A stretch of 64,000 nucleotides of DNA from Plectrocnemia conspersa (Eukaryota > Arthropoda > Insecta > Trichoptera > Polycentropodidae): contig VTFK01000371.1 of assembly GCA_009617715.1 (NCBI GenBank), forward strand, positions 372,001 to 436,000, given 5' to 3'. Positions 1 to 11,356 of the stretch are shown here, piece by piece; the first letter of the stretch is position 1; each line of letters begins with the position of its first letter. The notes under the pieces are model-generated. The model was given only the letters and a program-made list of their open reading frames with translations. It was not told where the DNA came from and did not search any database. The translations under genes were made by a program, and so were the position numbers.

Positions 1-505
1 AACGATTAACATTTGATTTAATTTTTAACGTATATTAAATATAAATATATTCACAAAAGTAATTTTTTTACACAAAAAATAACTTTTATCTCCAGTAGTG
101 TTGAATAATGTAAACAAAGTTTTTCCCCTCTATATAACTTTTCAGTACAACAAAATTTTCCTATGTACAATAACCTCTTCTGGTTAAATTACAAGAAAGT
201 ATATTACCTGAACCATTTGTTAAATGTAGACTTTTGTTGATATCACAAAAAAAATAATTAAATATCAGCAATTAATAAAAGTCAAATGGATTTGATAAAT
301 AATTTTTTTATTGATTTGTTCTTACATTAATAATAATTAAAAATTAAATTATTAGGTTTATCCAAAACACCTAATTTTATTAAAGTATATTAAAAAGTAG
401 AGCAAGTATTTATCAGTTATTTAGTCAATTACCAACAAAATTTCTTAATGAATAACACTGCTGAGCAGTTTGTGAAAAGATAAAAATCTTTTCACATTAA
501 AACAT
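1..505. other. AT-rich sequence without a gene
   Basis: This stretch is AT-rich with homopolymer runs and many stop codons in all frames. I see no gene, RNA or repeat. It ends at the target duplication of the jockey-like element. Confidence 0.6.
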
Positions 506-517
506 AACATAAGCAGT
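506..517. repeat. Target-site duplication, left copy (jockey-like element)
   Basis: AACATAAGCAGT is found here and again at 4748-4759, exactly flanking the retrotransposon. The last T is ambiguous because it also belongs to the T-run, which is the minus-strand poly(A) tail. A perfect 11-12-bp duplication is the expected product of target-primed reverse transcription and fixes both ends of the insertion. Confidence 0.9.
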
Positions 518-939
518 TTTTTTTTTTTTTTTAAATGTTTATTTCAAAAATAATTTAGTTTTATACAAGTTATAAATTACATGTTTCTGGCTTTTAGCCA
601 TTATCATGTTTACAAGCGAAATTACAATAGTTTAAATAAAAATAGAGGCAACAATATGCAATATTTAATAAGTAAAATTTAAGGAGAAAATACTAAAACC
701 TTTATACAATAAGAAAATATACGTTTAAATAAAATAAATAAAATATAAGAAACATAATTAAAAATAACACTTACGAATTGGGGCTATTGAAGTCGTGGTT
801 ACAGATTTGCTATCAAAGCATTATGTGCTTAGGCATTTTATGCTTATACTTGAAATTTAGTGTGACTTTGTCATAGTTACCAATTTTGCAATTAATTTAT
901 TATTATGTTCATGAGATATTTTTGTAATAATTTATCGTA
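517..939 (-). other. 3' UTR and poly(A) tail of the jockey-like element
   Basis: On the minus strand this follows the last recognisable ORF2 codons and ends in a run of about 16 A (the T-run at 517-532). It is AT-rich and has no open frame. The tail abuts the target duplication directly, as expected for the 3' end of a poly(A)-type LINE. Confidence 0.75.
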
Positions 940-2600
940 TTAGTAATAATGTGATTTTTTAATTGTAGGTATAGAATATCGAGTGTGGAGTTTCTTTAAA
1001 TTAGTATAATATGGGGTGTTATAAATTATTTTTTTTACAGCTTTATTTTGAATTACTTGTAACTTATTAAAATTACGTATTACTCCACACACTGGGCAAG
1101 CGTATGTTAATATCGGTCGTATTAATTGTTTATATAATAAAATTTTTTTTTTAATCGTCAACGCTTTTTTTTCTGTTAAAATGGGTCTCAGAGCTGAAAT
1201 GGCGGCAAGCCCTTTAGACCGTACTTCTTTTATATGCTTTGTATATTTTAATTTAGAATCTAAGTGAAGACCAGATACCTAACACTCGTTTTCCATTCAA
1301 TGTTTTTGCCCTGCTCGGTTTTTAAAGGCGGAGGCAACGGTTGCCGGCGCATCGTGAAAATGATTGCCTCAGTTTTATCATCGTTTATTTTTATTTTCCA
1401 CTTTTTTAAATGTTTATTTAAGTTATGCAAAGATTTTTGTAGTTTTGTTGCTATTGGTTTAAGACCATATGAACTAGTTAAAACGGCCGTATCGTCCGCG
1501 TAAATAGAGACTGGTGTTTTTTTTAAAATTGGAATATCGTTTGTATATTATATAAAGATACGGCCCGAGTATGCTCCCCTGAGGAACCCCGGCTGGTATT
1601 TTACGCGGTGTCGAATTATCGTTATTTAAGGAGACGACATAGCGACGATCTTGGAGGTATGATCGGATAATTTGTATCAGATAGTGTGGGGTTTTGTACT
1701 TATCTGGTTTGTATACTAGCCCTTCATACCCACAGTATCAAATGCCTTCTCTACGTCTAACATTAAAAAATCCTGTGCTTTTTTTTTTCCTGTTAAAATT
1801 CGCAGAAATGTGCTCCGTGAGTCTATTAAGTTGATGCGTTGTTGAGTGTCCTTCGCGGAAGCCAAATTGTTCGTCAATGATTTTACTATTTAGACACTCT
1901 TTTAAACGTGATAAGATAATCTTTTCAAATAATTTACTTAGGGACGGTAGTAAGCTAATCGGTCGGTAATTTAATGGGATGCTATCAGCTTTACCGGGTT
2001 TTATCGGAATTATTTTGCAACTTTCCAAATACCTGGAAAATACCCAATAGATAAGCAAAAGTTAAATATGTTAGTTAGGAAATGAAACATTTAAATGGAA
2101 AGTTTTTTTATTAAGATGTTATCTAATCGGTCAATTCCGGAGCTTTATTTTTTAAGTGATTTTGCAATGTTATAAATTTCGAACAGGGTAATTTCGTTAA
2201 TAGTTTTCTTATCTATTCTAGTTTTATCAAGTCTTTGAATTGAACGATCAACTTTACTCTGGGTTTTAGATGCGTATAATTTTGCGTTAGCACATAGGAT
2301 GTAGAGAATGCATTAGCTAATACCTCAGTTTTGTATGTTCGAGGTTACTATGTCGTCTCCATTTTTTAAATGTCTGAATATTTATTTTTTTTAATTGATT
2401 TAGCGATTTTCCATAATGAGTTATCTGCTGGATTTTTTTTTTTCAGTTTACGCGACCATGAATCATTTTTTTAATTATTTGGATTTTTTTACGCGGATAT
2501 CACTGGTTAATTTATTTAATAAAGTTTTAAGCTGGGGGTGATCTATTTTTTTGCCATTGCTTTTTTAATTCTCTTTTTTTTGATTTTTTATATATTCGAT
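940..2600 (-). pseudogene. Reverse transcriptase part of jockey-like ORF2, frameshifted
   Basis: On the minus strand the reading passes through a linker (about 2600-2060), then 2058-1738 with NYRPISLLPSLSKLFEK and EQFGFREGHSTTHQL, the fingers/palm start of a LINE reverse transcriptase. A different frame carries AGVPQGSILGP (about 1560-1597) and the catalytic YADD (codons 1502-1491). Next come a WKIKINDDKTEAIIF-like segment and, at 1161-940, the C-terminal region with RPILTYACPVCG and LQVIQNKAVKKI. Core catalytic motifs survive but lie in at least two frames with intervening stops, so the gene is dead. It lies directly downstream of the endonuclease, as in jockey ORF2. Confidence 0.88.
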
Positions 2601-2617
2601 AATTTCTGGAGTTAATT

Positions 2618-3423
2618 TTACTTTATTTGGTATATTTTTACGCGTCGGTATAAATGATAGTTTACCAGCTCGATTAAATTTAACAAAAAAAAATTAATAT
2701 CATCGTCAATTTGCCTGGTGTTTTGTAAAGTGTATATCTGTGGAGCGCCGTGTAGACGACATTCAATGAAACTTCTAAAACCTTTCCAGTCAGCTCTTCC
2801 GTAGTCAAAAAATATTTCAGGGATGACCTCAATATCGCCTTCAGAGCAAAAAAACACAGGAAGATGATCCGAAGATAGAGCTTGGATGCAGTGCATCCCG
2901 AAATTGGCGTAAAACCTTTGACTAATGCGAAATCAAGAGTTGATGGAGACATGTTATTAAAAAAGGATATGAATTTGGAAAGTGAATATCCGTGTCAGTA
3001 TCGTGCAAGTAGTTAAAGAGCATGGTACCGGATCGATTGGTACTAGAACAATTCCAAGTGCCTGGCGTTGAAACACTTCCAAGTCAAGCACAGCATCTAG
3101 ATCACTCTGCAACAATTCGTCTCCGGGTGAGTTGTATGCGGCAGCAATTGTGATGATTTTATTATTATTATTAATTTGGATCGCGACAGATTCTAAGTTA
3201 ATTACGTCGGGATTTATACGCGCGTGTTTATAGATTTTAATAATAAAATCACAACCCGCCACCTGGCCTTGAGTCGGTCTCTCCGGAGGCAAACAAAGTT
3301 CGGCAAAAATATTTTAACGTGAGGTTTAAGATACGTCTCGGTAACTATGACAATGTCAATTTTATACTCACTGATCAATAGCTCCAGCTCGCCAGTTTTG
3401 TGTCGAATTCCCGTGAATTCCAC
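2618..3423 (-). pseudogene. Endonuclease domain (APE-like) of jockey-like ORF2
   Basis: The minus-strand start near 3423 gives RHKTGELELLISEYKIDI then VTETYL, the N-terminal endonuclease region with the conserved ET. After a frameshift, 3292-2957 shows a T-x-R-P-x-x-G segment, ITIAAAYNSPGDE and LLQSDLDAVLDLE. After another change, 2896 onward has SSDHLPVFF, the C-terminal SDH motif that carries the catalytic histidine. This domain nicks the target DNA in non-LTR elements. Three frame segments are needed to read it, so it is not functional. The real start of ORF2 is uncertain because the upstream region is also open in another frame that may belong to ORF1. Confidence 0.87.
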
Positions 3424-3657
3424 GTCGCAAATTCAATTTCTTCTTAGAAGGGACATCGAGGTACTCTACCATCATGATGGCTATCTCCATTTTGCTCGCA
3501 CACTTGCCAGCTTTGACCCGAATCTCCTGAAGTACGAGGGCATCTTCCGTAGATCCGGGGACGACAGGGGGGCATCCTCTGCGCCGGTGTTTGGTGCTGC
3601 TGTCGGCTCTGGTTGTGATCTTTGAGCCTTCGAGATTAGCGGCCGCAGCTGAAGTTC

Positions 3658-4639
3658 TTAGCCGGTTGGGATGGTCGGGTGCGGGAAAATGCTCTGAACT
3701 AAGTTAAATGTCGGTCCAGGTGCAGCCGGGGCGACAACCGCATTAGCTGGCCTTTGATGTCTCCTCTGAGTCTGGACGAGATACTCCTTCCTGCGAGGAC
3801 AGTCCTTGAAGTTGGCCGGATGATCTCCTTCGCATCCGATGCATTTCGCTGGTGTCTCACGATCCGTTTTCGAGCAGTCAGCGGTTGCGTGACTACATTT
3901 GACGCATCGTGGGGTTCGGTGGCAGTTTTTTGGCTGCGTGTCCATAAAGCTGACATCTGAAACATTGGGTTAAATGTCCATTGTTACGCTTATACCTTTC
4001 AGAATGGCCTTGGCGAAACAAACGTACCGGATGTTTTTTGATTGCAGCTGTCTTGGTATCCGAAGAGAACTGAACGAGGTAGAGGCGAGAACCTCCCAGT
4101 ACCTCCGTCTTTGTCTTCATTGTCGTCACTTTGACGACATTTGCCTTTGGAGGTCAGCAGCTATGTCTTGAGTTGGAACTTCTGGTAGTCCTTTCAGGAC
4201 AGACTTTACTGTCTTGTCCTCGTCAGTGGTGAAGGTATGAAATGGGCGATGCCCCCTCAATCCTTCCATTAGTAAGGCTCGTTGCTCGAGCGAAGAACAC
4301 TGGACGGACACGTTGCCCTTTCCAGTGTAACGCAATGAAGTTGCTGGATTTGGTGACGGATTTAATAAGGTCCGTCGTTTGAAGATGTGAGCCCGTGACC
4401 TCCATAATCACAGGCGGAACTCTGCTTGATTTGCTTCCTAATACCTCGGGAAGCTTTTCGAACCTGTTTTGGCTCGGGGTTGGTCCGGGGCTCCTGGACT
4501 CAGTGGATGGTCTGGCAGTTTTTTTCGGAAGTTGCCATTCCGAATCTTGACTGGGGTTAAGGAACGCCTTTATCGTCCCCACAGAACGCTTACGCGTCTG
4601 CGCCTTTTCATGGCGCTGTTGTTTGCAGGCAGTGAGCAA
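3658..4639 (-). pseudogene. Jockey-like ORF1 (gag-like, zinc-knuckle protein), frameshifted
   Basis: The minus-strand ORF begins at ATG 4639 with a basic, Ser/Pro-rich N-terminus (KKTARPSTESRSPGPTPS). Frame changes lead to 4335-4126, with FTTDEDKTVKSVLKGLPEV, the pattern of the PRE_C2HC domain preceding the knuckles. Then come CFRCQLYGHAAK and, in the next frame, CVKCSHATADCSK and CIGCEGDHPANFKDCP, three CCHC-type knuckles. ORF1 proteins of this class bind their own RNA and form cytoplasmic particles. At least two frameshifts interrupt it. The 4639 start is chosen because it is the first ATG after a roughly 108-nt leader; the C-terminus may run past 3658 in another frame. Confidence 0.85.
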
Positions 4640-4747
4640 AATTGTTCAGCGGCGCAGCTGGCAGGTCCGAGTGTGTACAGCAGCGCGGTCTACGCACAGA
4701 GCACGAGGTGCGTCCGTACACCGCGAAGGCACAAAGCGGAATGAATG
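4640..4747 (-). promoter_or_regulatory. 5' leader / presumptive internal promoter of the jockey-like element
   Basis: About 108 nt lie between the mapped 5' end (4747) and the first ORF1 ATG. It is clearly more GC-rich than the surroundings. LINEs of this clade use a promoter inside the transcribed leader, so this is where such a promoter would lie. That is inference from position and family. Confidence 0.5.
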
Positions 4748-4759
4748 AACATAAGCAGT
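4748..4759. repeat. Target-site duplication, right copy
   Basis: AACATAAGCAGT repeats the 506-517 sequence exactly and marks the 5' junction of the minus-strand element. Confidence 0.9.
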
Positions 4760-7700
4760 AAACTACATTTTATTGTTTTGCGTAACTTGTTAACGTAACA
4801 ACTAACTAAGTAACAAAAATTTGTATTCAACTATATATTAAAAAAAAAATTGTATTTAGTTATATATCAAAACAAAAGTAATACGGGTTAAAAAAATCAC
4901 TTTTAATGACATTATTTATTTTTCTTTGATTTTTCTTATTTTTTACGCACACGTTTAGCTATTTTCCACCCTTGATTTAAGACACTATATATTGTAACGC
5001 TTGTCTATTAAAATCCAATACGACCATTTTTAATAATTAACATATAGATTTAGTTTTTTAATTGGGTTTTCACATATAGAGCAACGATTTACGAAATTCT
5101 GTTCATAATTTCTTTAAAACGTTGAAGAACCGGGCATAAGAGTATTAAGTTAAAAAATAACAAAAATACAAAATGTGCAAGAGATCTATACTAATCTAGT
5201 TGTCAGTATGTTTATTGCTAAAAAGGCATATTTATTTAGTTATTAATTATTATTTTTGAGTCACGTACATTTTGTGTACTAATTATGAATACGTGATGTC
5301 CTCGTAACATTGGCTACCAATATATAATCCTGACATCACCAAAGATCGGGCTCATTTCTGGATTTCAAATAGCGTAGCTGGACCAAGTTTGATGTGAAGA
5401 GAGAAGCGGCTGCTTTCTCAGTCTTCAAAGTCTCACTCGATGCTTAGTGTAGCTCTGTTTTGTACGAGTTGTATTAAGATTAATACATTATCTACTTACT
5501 TAATTTAAATTTAATTTATGCCTGCAAAAAAATATATTTTTAAGCCGTTTATGTCCATACTTTCTTAAGATTTGTGGGTATATGTGGTCTCACGTAATAT
5601 TTAAATAGAATTTTTGGTATGATTAAAAAAAAGTATGATATATATAATTTGTATTGCATTATTTTGAATGATTTTAAAAGTTTAGTAGAAATGTATTACT
5701 TATATAACTTTGTGCCGAGAAAGTATTTGTCATTATTAGTATATTTTCACTTATTCTTTTGAACTAAGTTCCGCGATATGTTATGTAAATCTTAGCTAAG
5801 AGTCTATATACATATGCCTATATTGACGCTCGTCCTTTATTTAATGCAATATCTGAGATAAATGTGAGTTGTGGGTCTCTATAATAATCTGATTTACATT
5901 GGACAGTTCGTCTTTTTTATTATCATTTAATGATTATTTTCAATTTACTTATCAACTATTGCCTATATTTTATATGCATAACTATATTATTTCATTGATA
6001 TATGATTCTCTAATTAGAAGCATGGTTTAGTTCTCGTTATATTTGCTGTTAATTAAAATAATTTTTATATATTAATTAGTAATAAAATAACTAGTCTTTA
6101 TTTTTTTTAAATAATAAATCTTAGCTATTTTGAAATGTCTTGAAGGTGCCGACAAGGGCGGTCATTCATTGTGAACTTTGTTAATTAAACGTAGCGAACG
6201 GATTTCACTTCTTCACACAGAGATTGGTTAACTTTGCTAAGATAAACTATAATATAATACGTTTATATTGAAATGAATTATTTTAGACGTGTATTGCGGT
6301 TTCTAGACTAAGACTAACTTCAAAGCGTTTAAAAAGAGATTAATTAATTTTAACCCATACGGTGGCACAAAAACGACTTATATATTTAGCATTAAACAAT
6401 TAACTGTCTATCTAATGACATGTGGATAAAACCATACACATTTGATCGATCTTATTTAACCTATTTTAAAACCGGTGCTCACTACTAACAAATAGCTGAA
6501 TTTAATAACATTTTTACACGTGTGATTAAAGTCACAGACGTAGCTGACAAAAAGCATAGTGAGTCAGATGGCCGAAGCGCCGAGACGATCATAACTATTA
6601 CCAATTTAATTGGAGCACGTTAAAAAGTTAACAGCTTCGGTTCTAGAGTTTTTCGCTCACTTTGCGAATAAAATTCAATATCGGCAATACGAGTGCAATA
6701 AACGCGAAAGTGTGTATAAAATCGATAAAAACTCAATCACACCATCCGTTTTGCGATTAAGGAGTTTTCTATCAGTGTATTTGTGTGTATGTATATACCT
6801 CCATTAGATCTGGATGTTGTATGTGTGTGCGCTAGTAAGTTAAGCGAGCATTTTAATGAAAGCCCCGGTAACAATTATTCAGTTGGGAAATAAGTCGGAA
6901 AAGGCCAGAAAATAAAACGTAACAAGCGAACTCGCGATGTACTACGCCATATATTATATTGATATATATATAAAAATAAAAGTTCTTTGAACAATGAAAA
7001 AGCTTTATTAGTTGGGAGTAATTTTTGTATTTAAATTACATGTCTGAAAACATTCTCTCTCATTAAATTTTCATCTCTAACTTACGAAGTATTTAAAGAG
7101 ATATTGTTATAAAAAGACAGCTTAGGCTTTATGAATATATCTATAAAAAATGTGTTAAAAAACATCTCTACTTTCTATTTAAAATAAATACTTTTGACAT
7201 ACATATACATGTATTCGCATAGATATAATTTTTAAAATATAATATAACATAAAACTACATATAAAATATATATGAGCTTATTTGCCGTTTGATTAAAAAA
7301 TTAACACAAATTATATGCAAATCGTTTTTACTACTAAATAGTTAAAATATTATAAACTACGCTTATTTAATATTAAACTATATTAAAATTATATGTTATT
7401 GTTCAAAATAATCACATATATATATATATATATTTTTTTAAAGTATTTTTTTAATTGAAATACCTTTCTCATACTTAGCAAACGAAAGCTAAAAATATTC
7501 ATTTCGTTTGCTTTAGCAATCGTCATCGAAATCGCATTTGCATTAAAATTGCTATACCTTAATCTGGGAGGGTTAAAAACGTACATCTTTAATAATCCTG
7601 AATGCAAACCCGAGCAGAAGAAGTGGAAGAAGTCCTTGCTTCTTCTATATTATATTATACAAATGTACCGTCGAGATTTTCATTTCAGATTATGGTTTTT

Positions 7701-9032
7701 TCCGCAGGGAAGCTCCCCCCTACTTCCTGCAGTTAAATTAAATATTCCAAAGGCATTTCGCCCATTTATGAATTCAATAAAACCGACCTACTAATAGGAT
7801 TCTTTTGAATTTGCACGCGCCGTGTTAAATTTGTACGTGCCAATGTACACGTTTGCTGCATAAATTATTGCACTTCAAACTAAACAATAAAGCTTAAGAG
7901 TGGTGAATTTTCACCGAATACAAAAGGATCTTCTCCTTGGTCCGAGAGATAAACTTTTCGCTTCAGTATTCAATTGTACTTTTCATAATCCTAGATTTTC
8001 ATTCGCGATTCATACAACTTTAATATTCAATTGTACGAGCGTGAAATTTTACGTATTTAATATAATATATAGCTTTAGATTAAATCTATTTTACTAGCAA
8101 AACAAATATTTATTTTAATATCTTTGATTAATTACTGTAAATAAGATATTTTATTATCCCTGTCGTTATTTTTGTAAAGGGTTGCATTTCAAACTGTACA
8201 TATGTTAGCAAATAAATAAATTACTTATCTCCAGACGCTTCCTACGTCGTTCCGAATTCACCTCAAACAACCACTTAACGTCGTTCACTTACCTCGCCAA
8301 ATGAATTTTTAATTATTTCACACTAGTATAAAGTGCACTTTATAAATTTATGTTTTCAGTTAAGTTCCACGAAAGTTTTTTTATGAAGAAAATATATTTT
8401 TAATTAGTACCCTAGTTGTGTTAATATAAATATTTTAGTGTTTTTTTTTAATCAAAGTAACTAATAAAAGCATATTTGACACTAGGATATTGCCACAAAA
8501 ATACAAATATTTAATATATTTTATTTATATAATATATAGTAAATATAAATTATTACAATGATTTTATATATACGATAAACATGTATTTATTTCATTCAAA
8601 GCATTATGACATTTTGTTGTTTTTAGCTTAAGTTTATTATTATTTAATTTCATAATTTTATTATAAGTTATTTCCACAACTGCAATCCCTATTATTAAAT
8701 TATGCATTATTAAAATTAAAAGCTATTTACACGGTTTTTATTTTATTTTTTCATATTTTTAAATAAAAATGTTATAAAGCTTATTTATTTTACAAAACTA
8801 CTTTAATTTTTCACGTGTTTTGGATTCACAATTCTTAAAATAGTTTCAATTGCTTTATCCTGAATAGATTTTAACCTAATATTTTAATTATTATTTATAT
8901 TTAAAGTTATAAATTAAAAATAGCACAGTAACCCAGAAATAGCAGCCATAATGACATGTGCAAATGTCATGTCGCTACTGTTTGCCATTTAAGAGCAGTT
9001 CTTGTGACTGACAGACTTGTATACATTTTTTG
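4760..9032. other. AT-rich sequence, no gene; one LTR-like patch
   Basis: No coding region is supported. Open frames here are short and rich in K, N, I, Y and F, as expected from composition. An (AT)n run lies at about 7415-7433. At 5270-5480 a more GC-rich patch holds a short inverted pair (TGATGTC / GACATCA), a TATA-like ATATATAATC and then a transcript-like stretch. It could be an old solo LTR, but no flanking duplication was found. Slightly GC-richer patches at 6130-6240 and 6520-6860 are unassigned. Confidence 0.5.
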
Positions 9033-9079
9033 TTTTACAGTATAGATTATGTTTTATACACATAATCTATACTATAAAA
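9033..9079. repeat. Long hairpin (14-bp perfect core stem)
   Basis: AGTATAGATTATGT (9039-9052) pairs perfectly with 9060-9073 around a 7-nt loop. The stem extends by five more pairs past one mismatch. It is AT-rich and short for a microRNA precursor; a MITE remnant or chance palindrome are alternatives. Confidence 0.6.
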
Positions 9080-10520
9080 TACATTTTCTTGGGCACGCAA
9101 ATTTTTTATTTATCATAATTTATCATTTCTGAATCATTGACAATGGTATATTTTATTTTTTTGTTTATTTATCTATATTGTTGGTTTTATAATATACATT
9201 TAGAAACTGTGTAACGAAAAAACTTAGAGGCTCATTAAAATAAAATTCTTTTAGAAAATCGTCATTTTTTTCTATGTATGAAAATCAGTGTTAAATAAAG
9301 CAAACGTTGATTAAATTGTCACATCATTTATCATATTTTGGAATAAAATAATATAAATGACAAAAATGTAATTTTTAGCAATCTTTTTAATTGAGGTGTT
9401 ATTACTTAGTTTTGCCATAATATGGTACTACAAACATTTTTTTTAATGCTTTATGATATATTTTTATAAAATATTTTTTTATTAATATAATATATTAAAA
9501 TAAATGTTAATAGCCAAATTTAATATATGCAAAAAATATAATATAATCAGTATAAAACAACAAGTATGTTTATCAGTAACTTCTGCGTTTAAATTATTAT
9601 ATAAATGAAAACCAACCAAACAAGGAAAATGTTTAACCTACCTGTAGTTAATATATTACTATATAAAAAATCAGCAAATAATTTAAGGAACATTCATTTG
9701 TACCTAATTTATCCGATGAACTAAATTTACTTTCACTTAACTTTGAATTAGCACATGAAGTTTGTTTTGTAGTAACATAAATTCTAAGAATCGGTTCGGA
9801 AACCTAACTTAATTCAGGCAGTATATATCGTCTTTCTTTCTCTAATAAATAACATTAGGTCGTGCGTACTAGTTATTAAAAAAAATATTTAAGATTAAGA
9901 AAAGATAAAAACACCATTATAGCAAATTATAAAATTATAATTTAAAAATATTCAATTCATAAGCAACCATTTAAAACACATTGTGCTGTTTTATTCACCC
10001 GCGATTCGTTCGTTAAATGATAAATTGCAGAATTTCTTGCAGATTCAGCTGAAGCGACGGTGGGGGGTTTGAGCACATAGCGCGCTAATGAAATGAGCCA
10101 TCCGCACGTTTCGCAAAACAATCGTCGTTTCACAAGAAGACTTATCCTAGAACGAGCAAGCAACGTGCTTGCACCGCAATTAATTGCCTGATAGAGCTCG
10201 TTTGCAACTTGCATATCGAAACGATGCCGTTTTGTGTTGCAGTTAACGTTGCCTTTCCACTAATTTTCTCTCGAGAACGCTGCATGTATAATAATAAGAT
10301 TTTTGAAGTTGAGCGTCTTGAAATCTTGAAATAATTGGCTTTAATTAGTGCTCGTTGGTTGGACTTCCCAATTAAGTTAGCAATCAATAATGAGTATAAC
10401 TATTGGTGGCACGGTAATTGTTGCACATGTATTTCTATGGTATTGTAAGGGAATGGGATCGGTATCCTTAAATATGGACAAAAAACGATCTGTCAACCTT
10501 ATGAGGTTATTTTGATGCTG
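9080..10520. other. AT-rich sequence with a GC-richer island near 9950-10370
   Basis: Most of this is AT-rich and featureless. From about 9950 to 10370 the base composition rises and stop codons thin out on the minus strand, giving two overlapping open frames of about 85 codons that resemble no family I know. I read this as non-coding, possibly conserved, DNA rather than an exon, since no paired splice signals bound it. Confidence 0.45.
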
Positions 10521-10522
10521 TA

Positions 10523-11354
10523 GAGTACGCTCGGGATAAGGATGCCGCTTTGTTATTGTGTGCGTGTACATGTATATGAGAGGGAGAAGCGATGTAGCGT
10601 GTACTTCGTTGTCTTGCTTTCTCATTTAAGGACAGTCGCTGATTCGTCAACGCTGGTATTCGTCATTAAAGTGCAGTGTGGCACAGAAGTTCGATCTCCT
10701 CTAGTGATTTATTTTAAATAATTTTGTGTTGATATTGGTTTATCCCAGATATGCCCACTGTCCCATGGGTAGGTCACTAAACTCGTGCCACTGTTTTTTA
10801 TTTATAAATGAAATTTCTTGGGCATATCTGGGTTAATTGATATCAATGCTTCACTGTAAGTTATTCGTTCTCTTACCCGTGGATTAAATTATTTAAAATA
10901 TTTTTCCATTAATCCGTACGTTGTTAGGTTTTTACACTATTCTCTGTAAGGCTTAAAAAAGTTATTATTCTTGCGCCAATGATAATTTTTTAATTTATTC
11001 AATGGATTCTAATGATTTAATATATTCGTTGAGCCATTAAACAATCTACGAATAATTTCTTTCCCTATTTTTTGCTTTTGAAGAATAGCTAAAGACTTCA
11101 TTATTTTTTTGACTAGTGAAAGATTTTGAATTTTGCAAATATTTAATTAATGACATCAATGCCTGGTTTTTTCGATTATATAATATATTTTTAATTGTTT
11201 GTTGAAATTTCCAACTTAGCTCAGATGTATGTATGTTAAATAAACATACATTTTCTTTTAAAATAAAAAAATTAAATATTTTGAGCGAAATTGTTTTGAG
11301 CCACACAGTTCACGCACACAATAACAAACCGGAATCCTTATCTCGAGCGTACTC
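10523..11354. mobile_element. TA-flanked inverted-repeat element (MITE), copy 1
   Basis: The element is 832 bp with terminal inverted repeats of about 44 bp. The left end reads GAGTACGCTCGGGATAAGG and the right end is its complement with a few mismatches. TA dinucleotides flank both ends (10521-10522, 11355-11356), consistent with the Tc1/mariner type of insertion. Two sister copies lie at 29442 and 57363. Inside, 10729-10757 and 10819-10846 form a second inverted repeat (…CCCAGATATGCCCA). A minus-strand open frame of about 86 codons (11046-11306) is shared by the sisters but resembles no transposase I recognise. The element is presumably non-autonomous. Confidence 0.88.
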
Positions 11355-11356
11355 TA

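Larger units (their letters stand above)
517..4747 (-). mobile_element. Full-length, decayed jockey-like non-LTR retrotransposon
   Basis: The element is about 4.2 kb on the minus strand, bounded by a perfect 12-bp duplication. From its 5' end it has a short leader, ORF1 (gag-like, CCHC knuckles), ORF2 (APE-type endonuclease, then reverse transcriptase and its C-terminal region), a 3' UTR and a poly(A) tail seen as the T-run from 517. This order and the ORF1 type match the Jockey clade. Its 5' end begins CATTCCG, reminiscent of the starts of jockey-type internal promoters (from recall). At least six frame changes break the ORFs, so it cannot move by itself. The preserved duplication and 5' end show it inserted at full length. 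Confidence 0.9.

Noticed and set aside
1264..1503. Plus-strand open frame of 79 codons
   Set aside because: It is antisense to the jockey-like reverse transcriptase, whose YADD lies at 1491-1502 on the minus strand.
3347..4744. Several plus-strand open frames of 65-92 codons
   Set aside because: They are antisense shadows of the jockey-like ORF1 and endonuclease.
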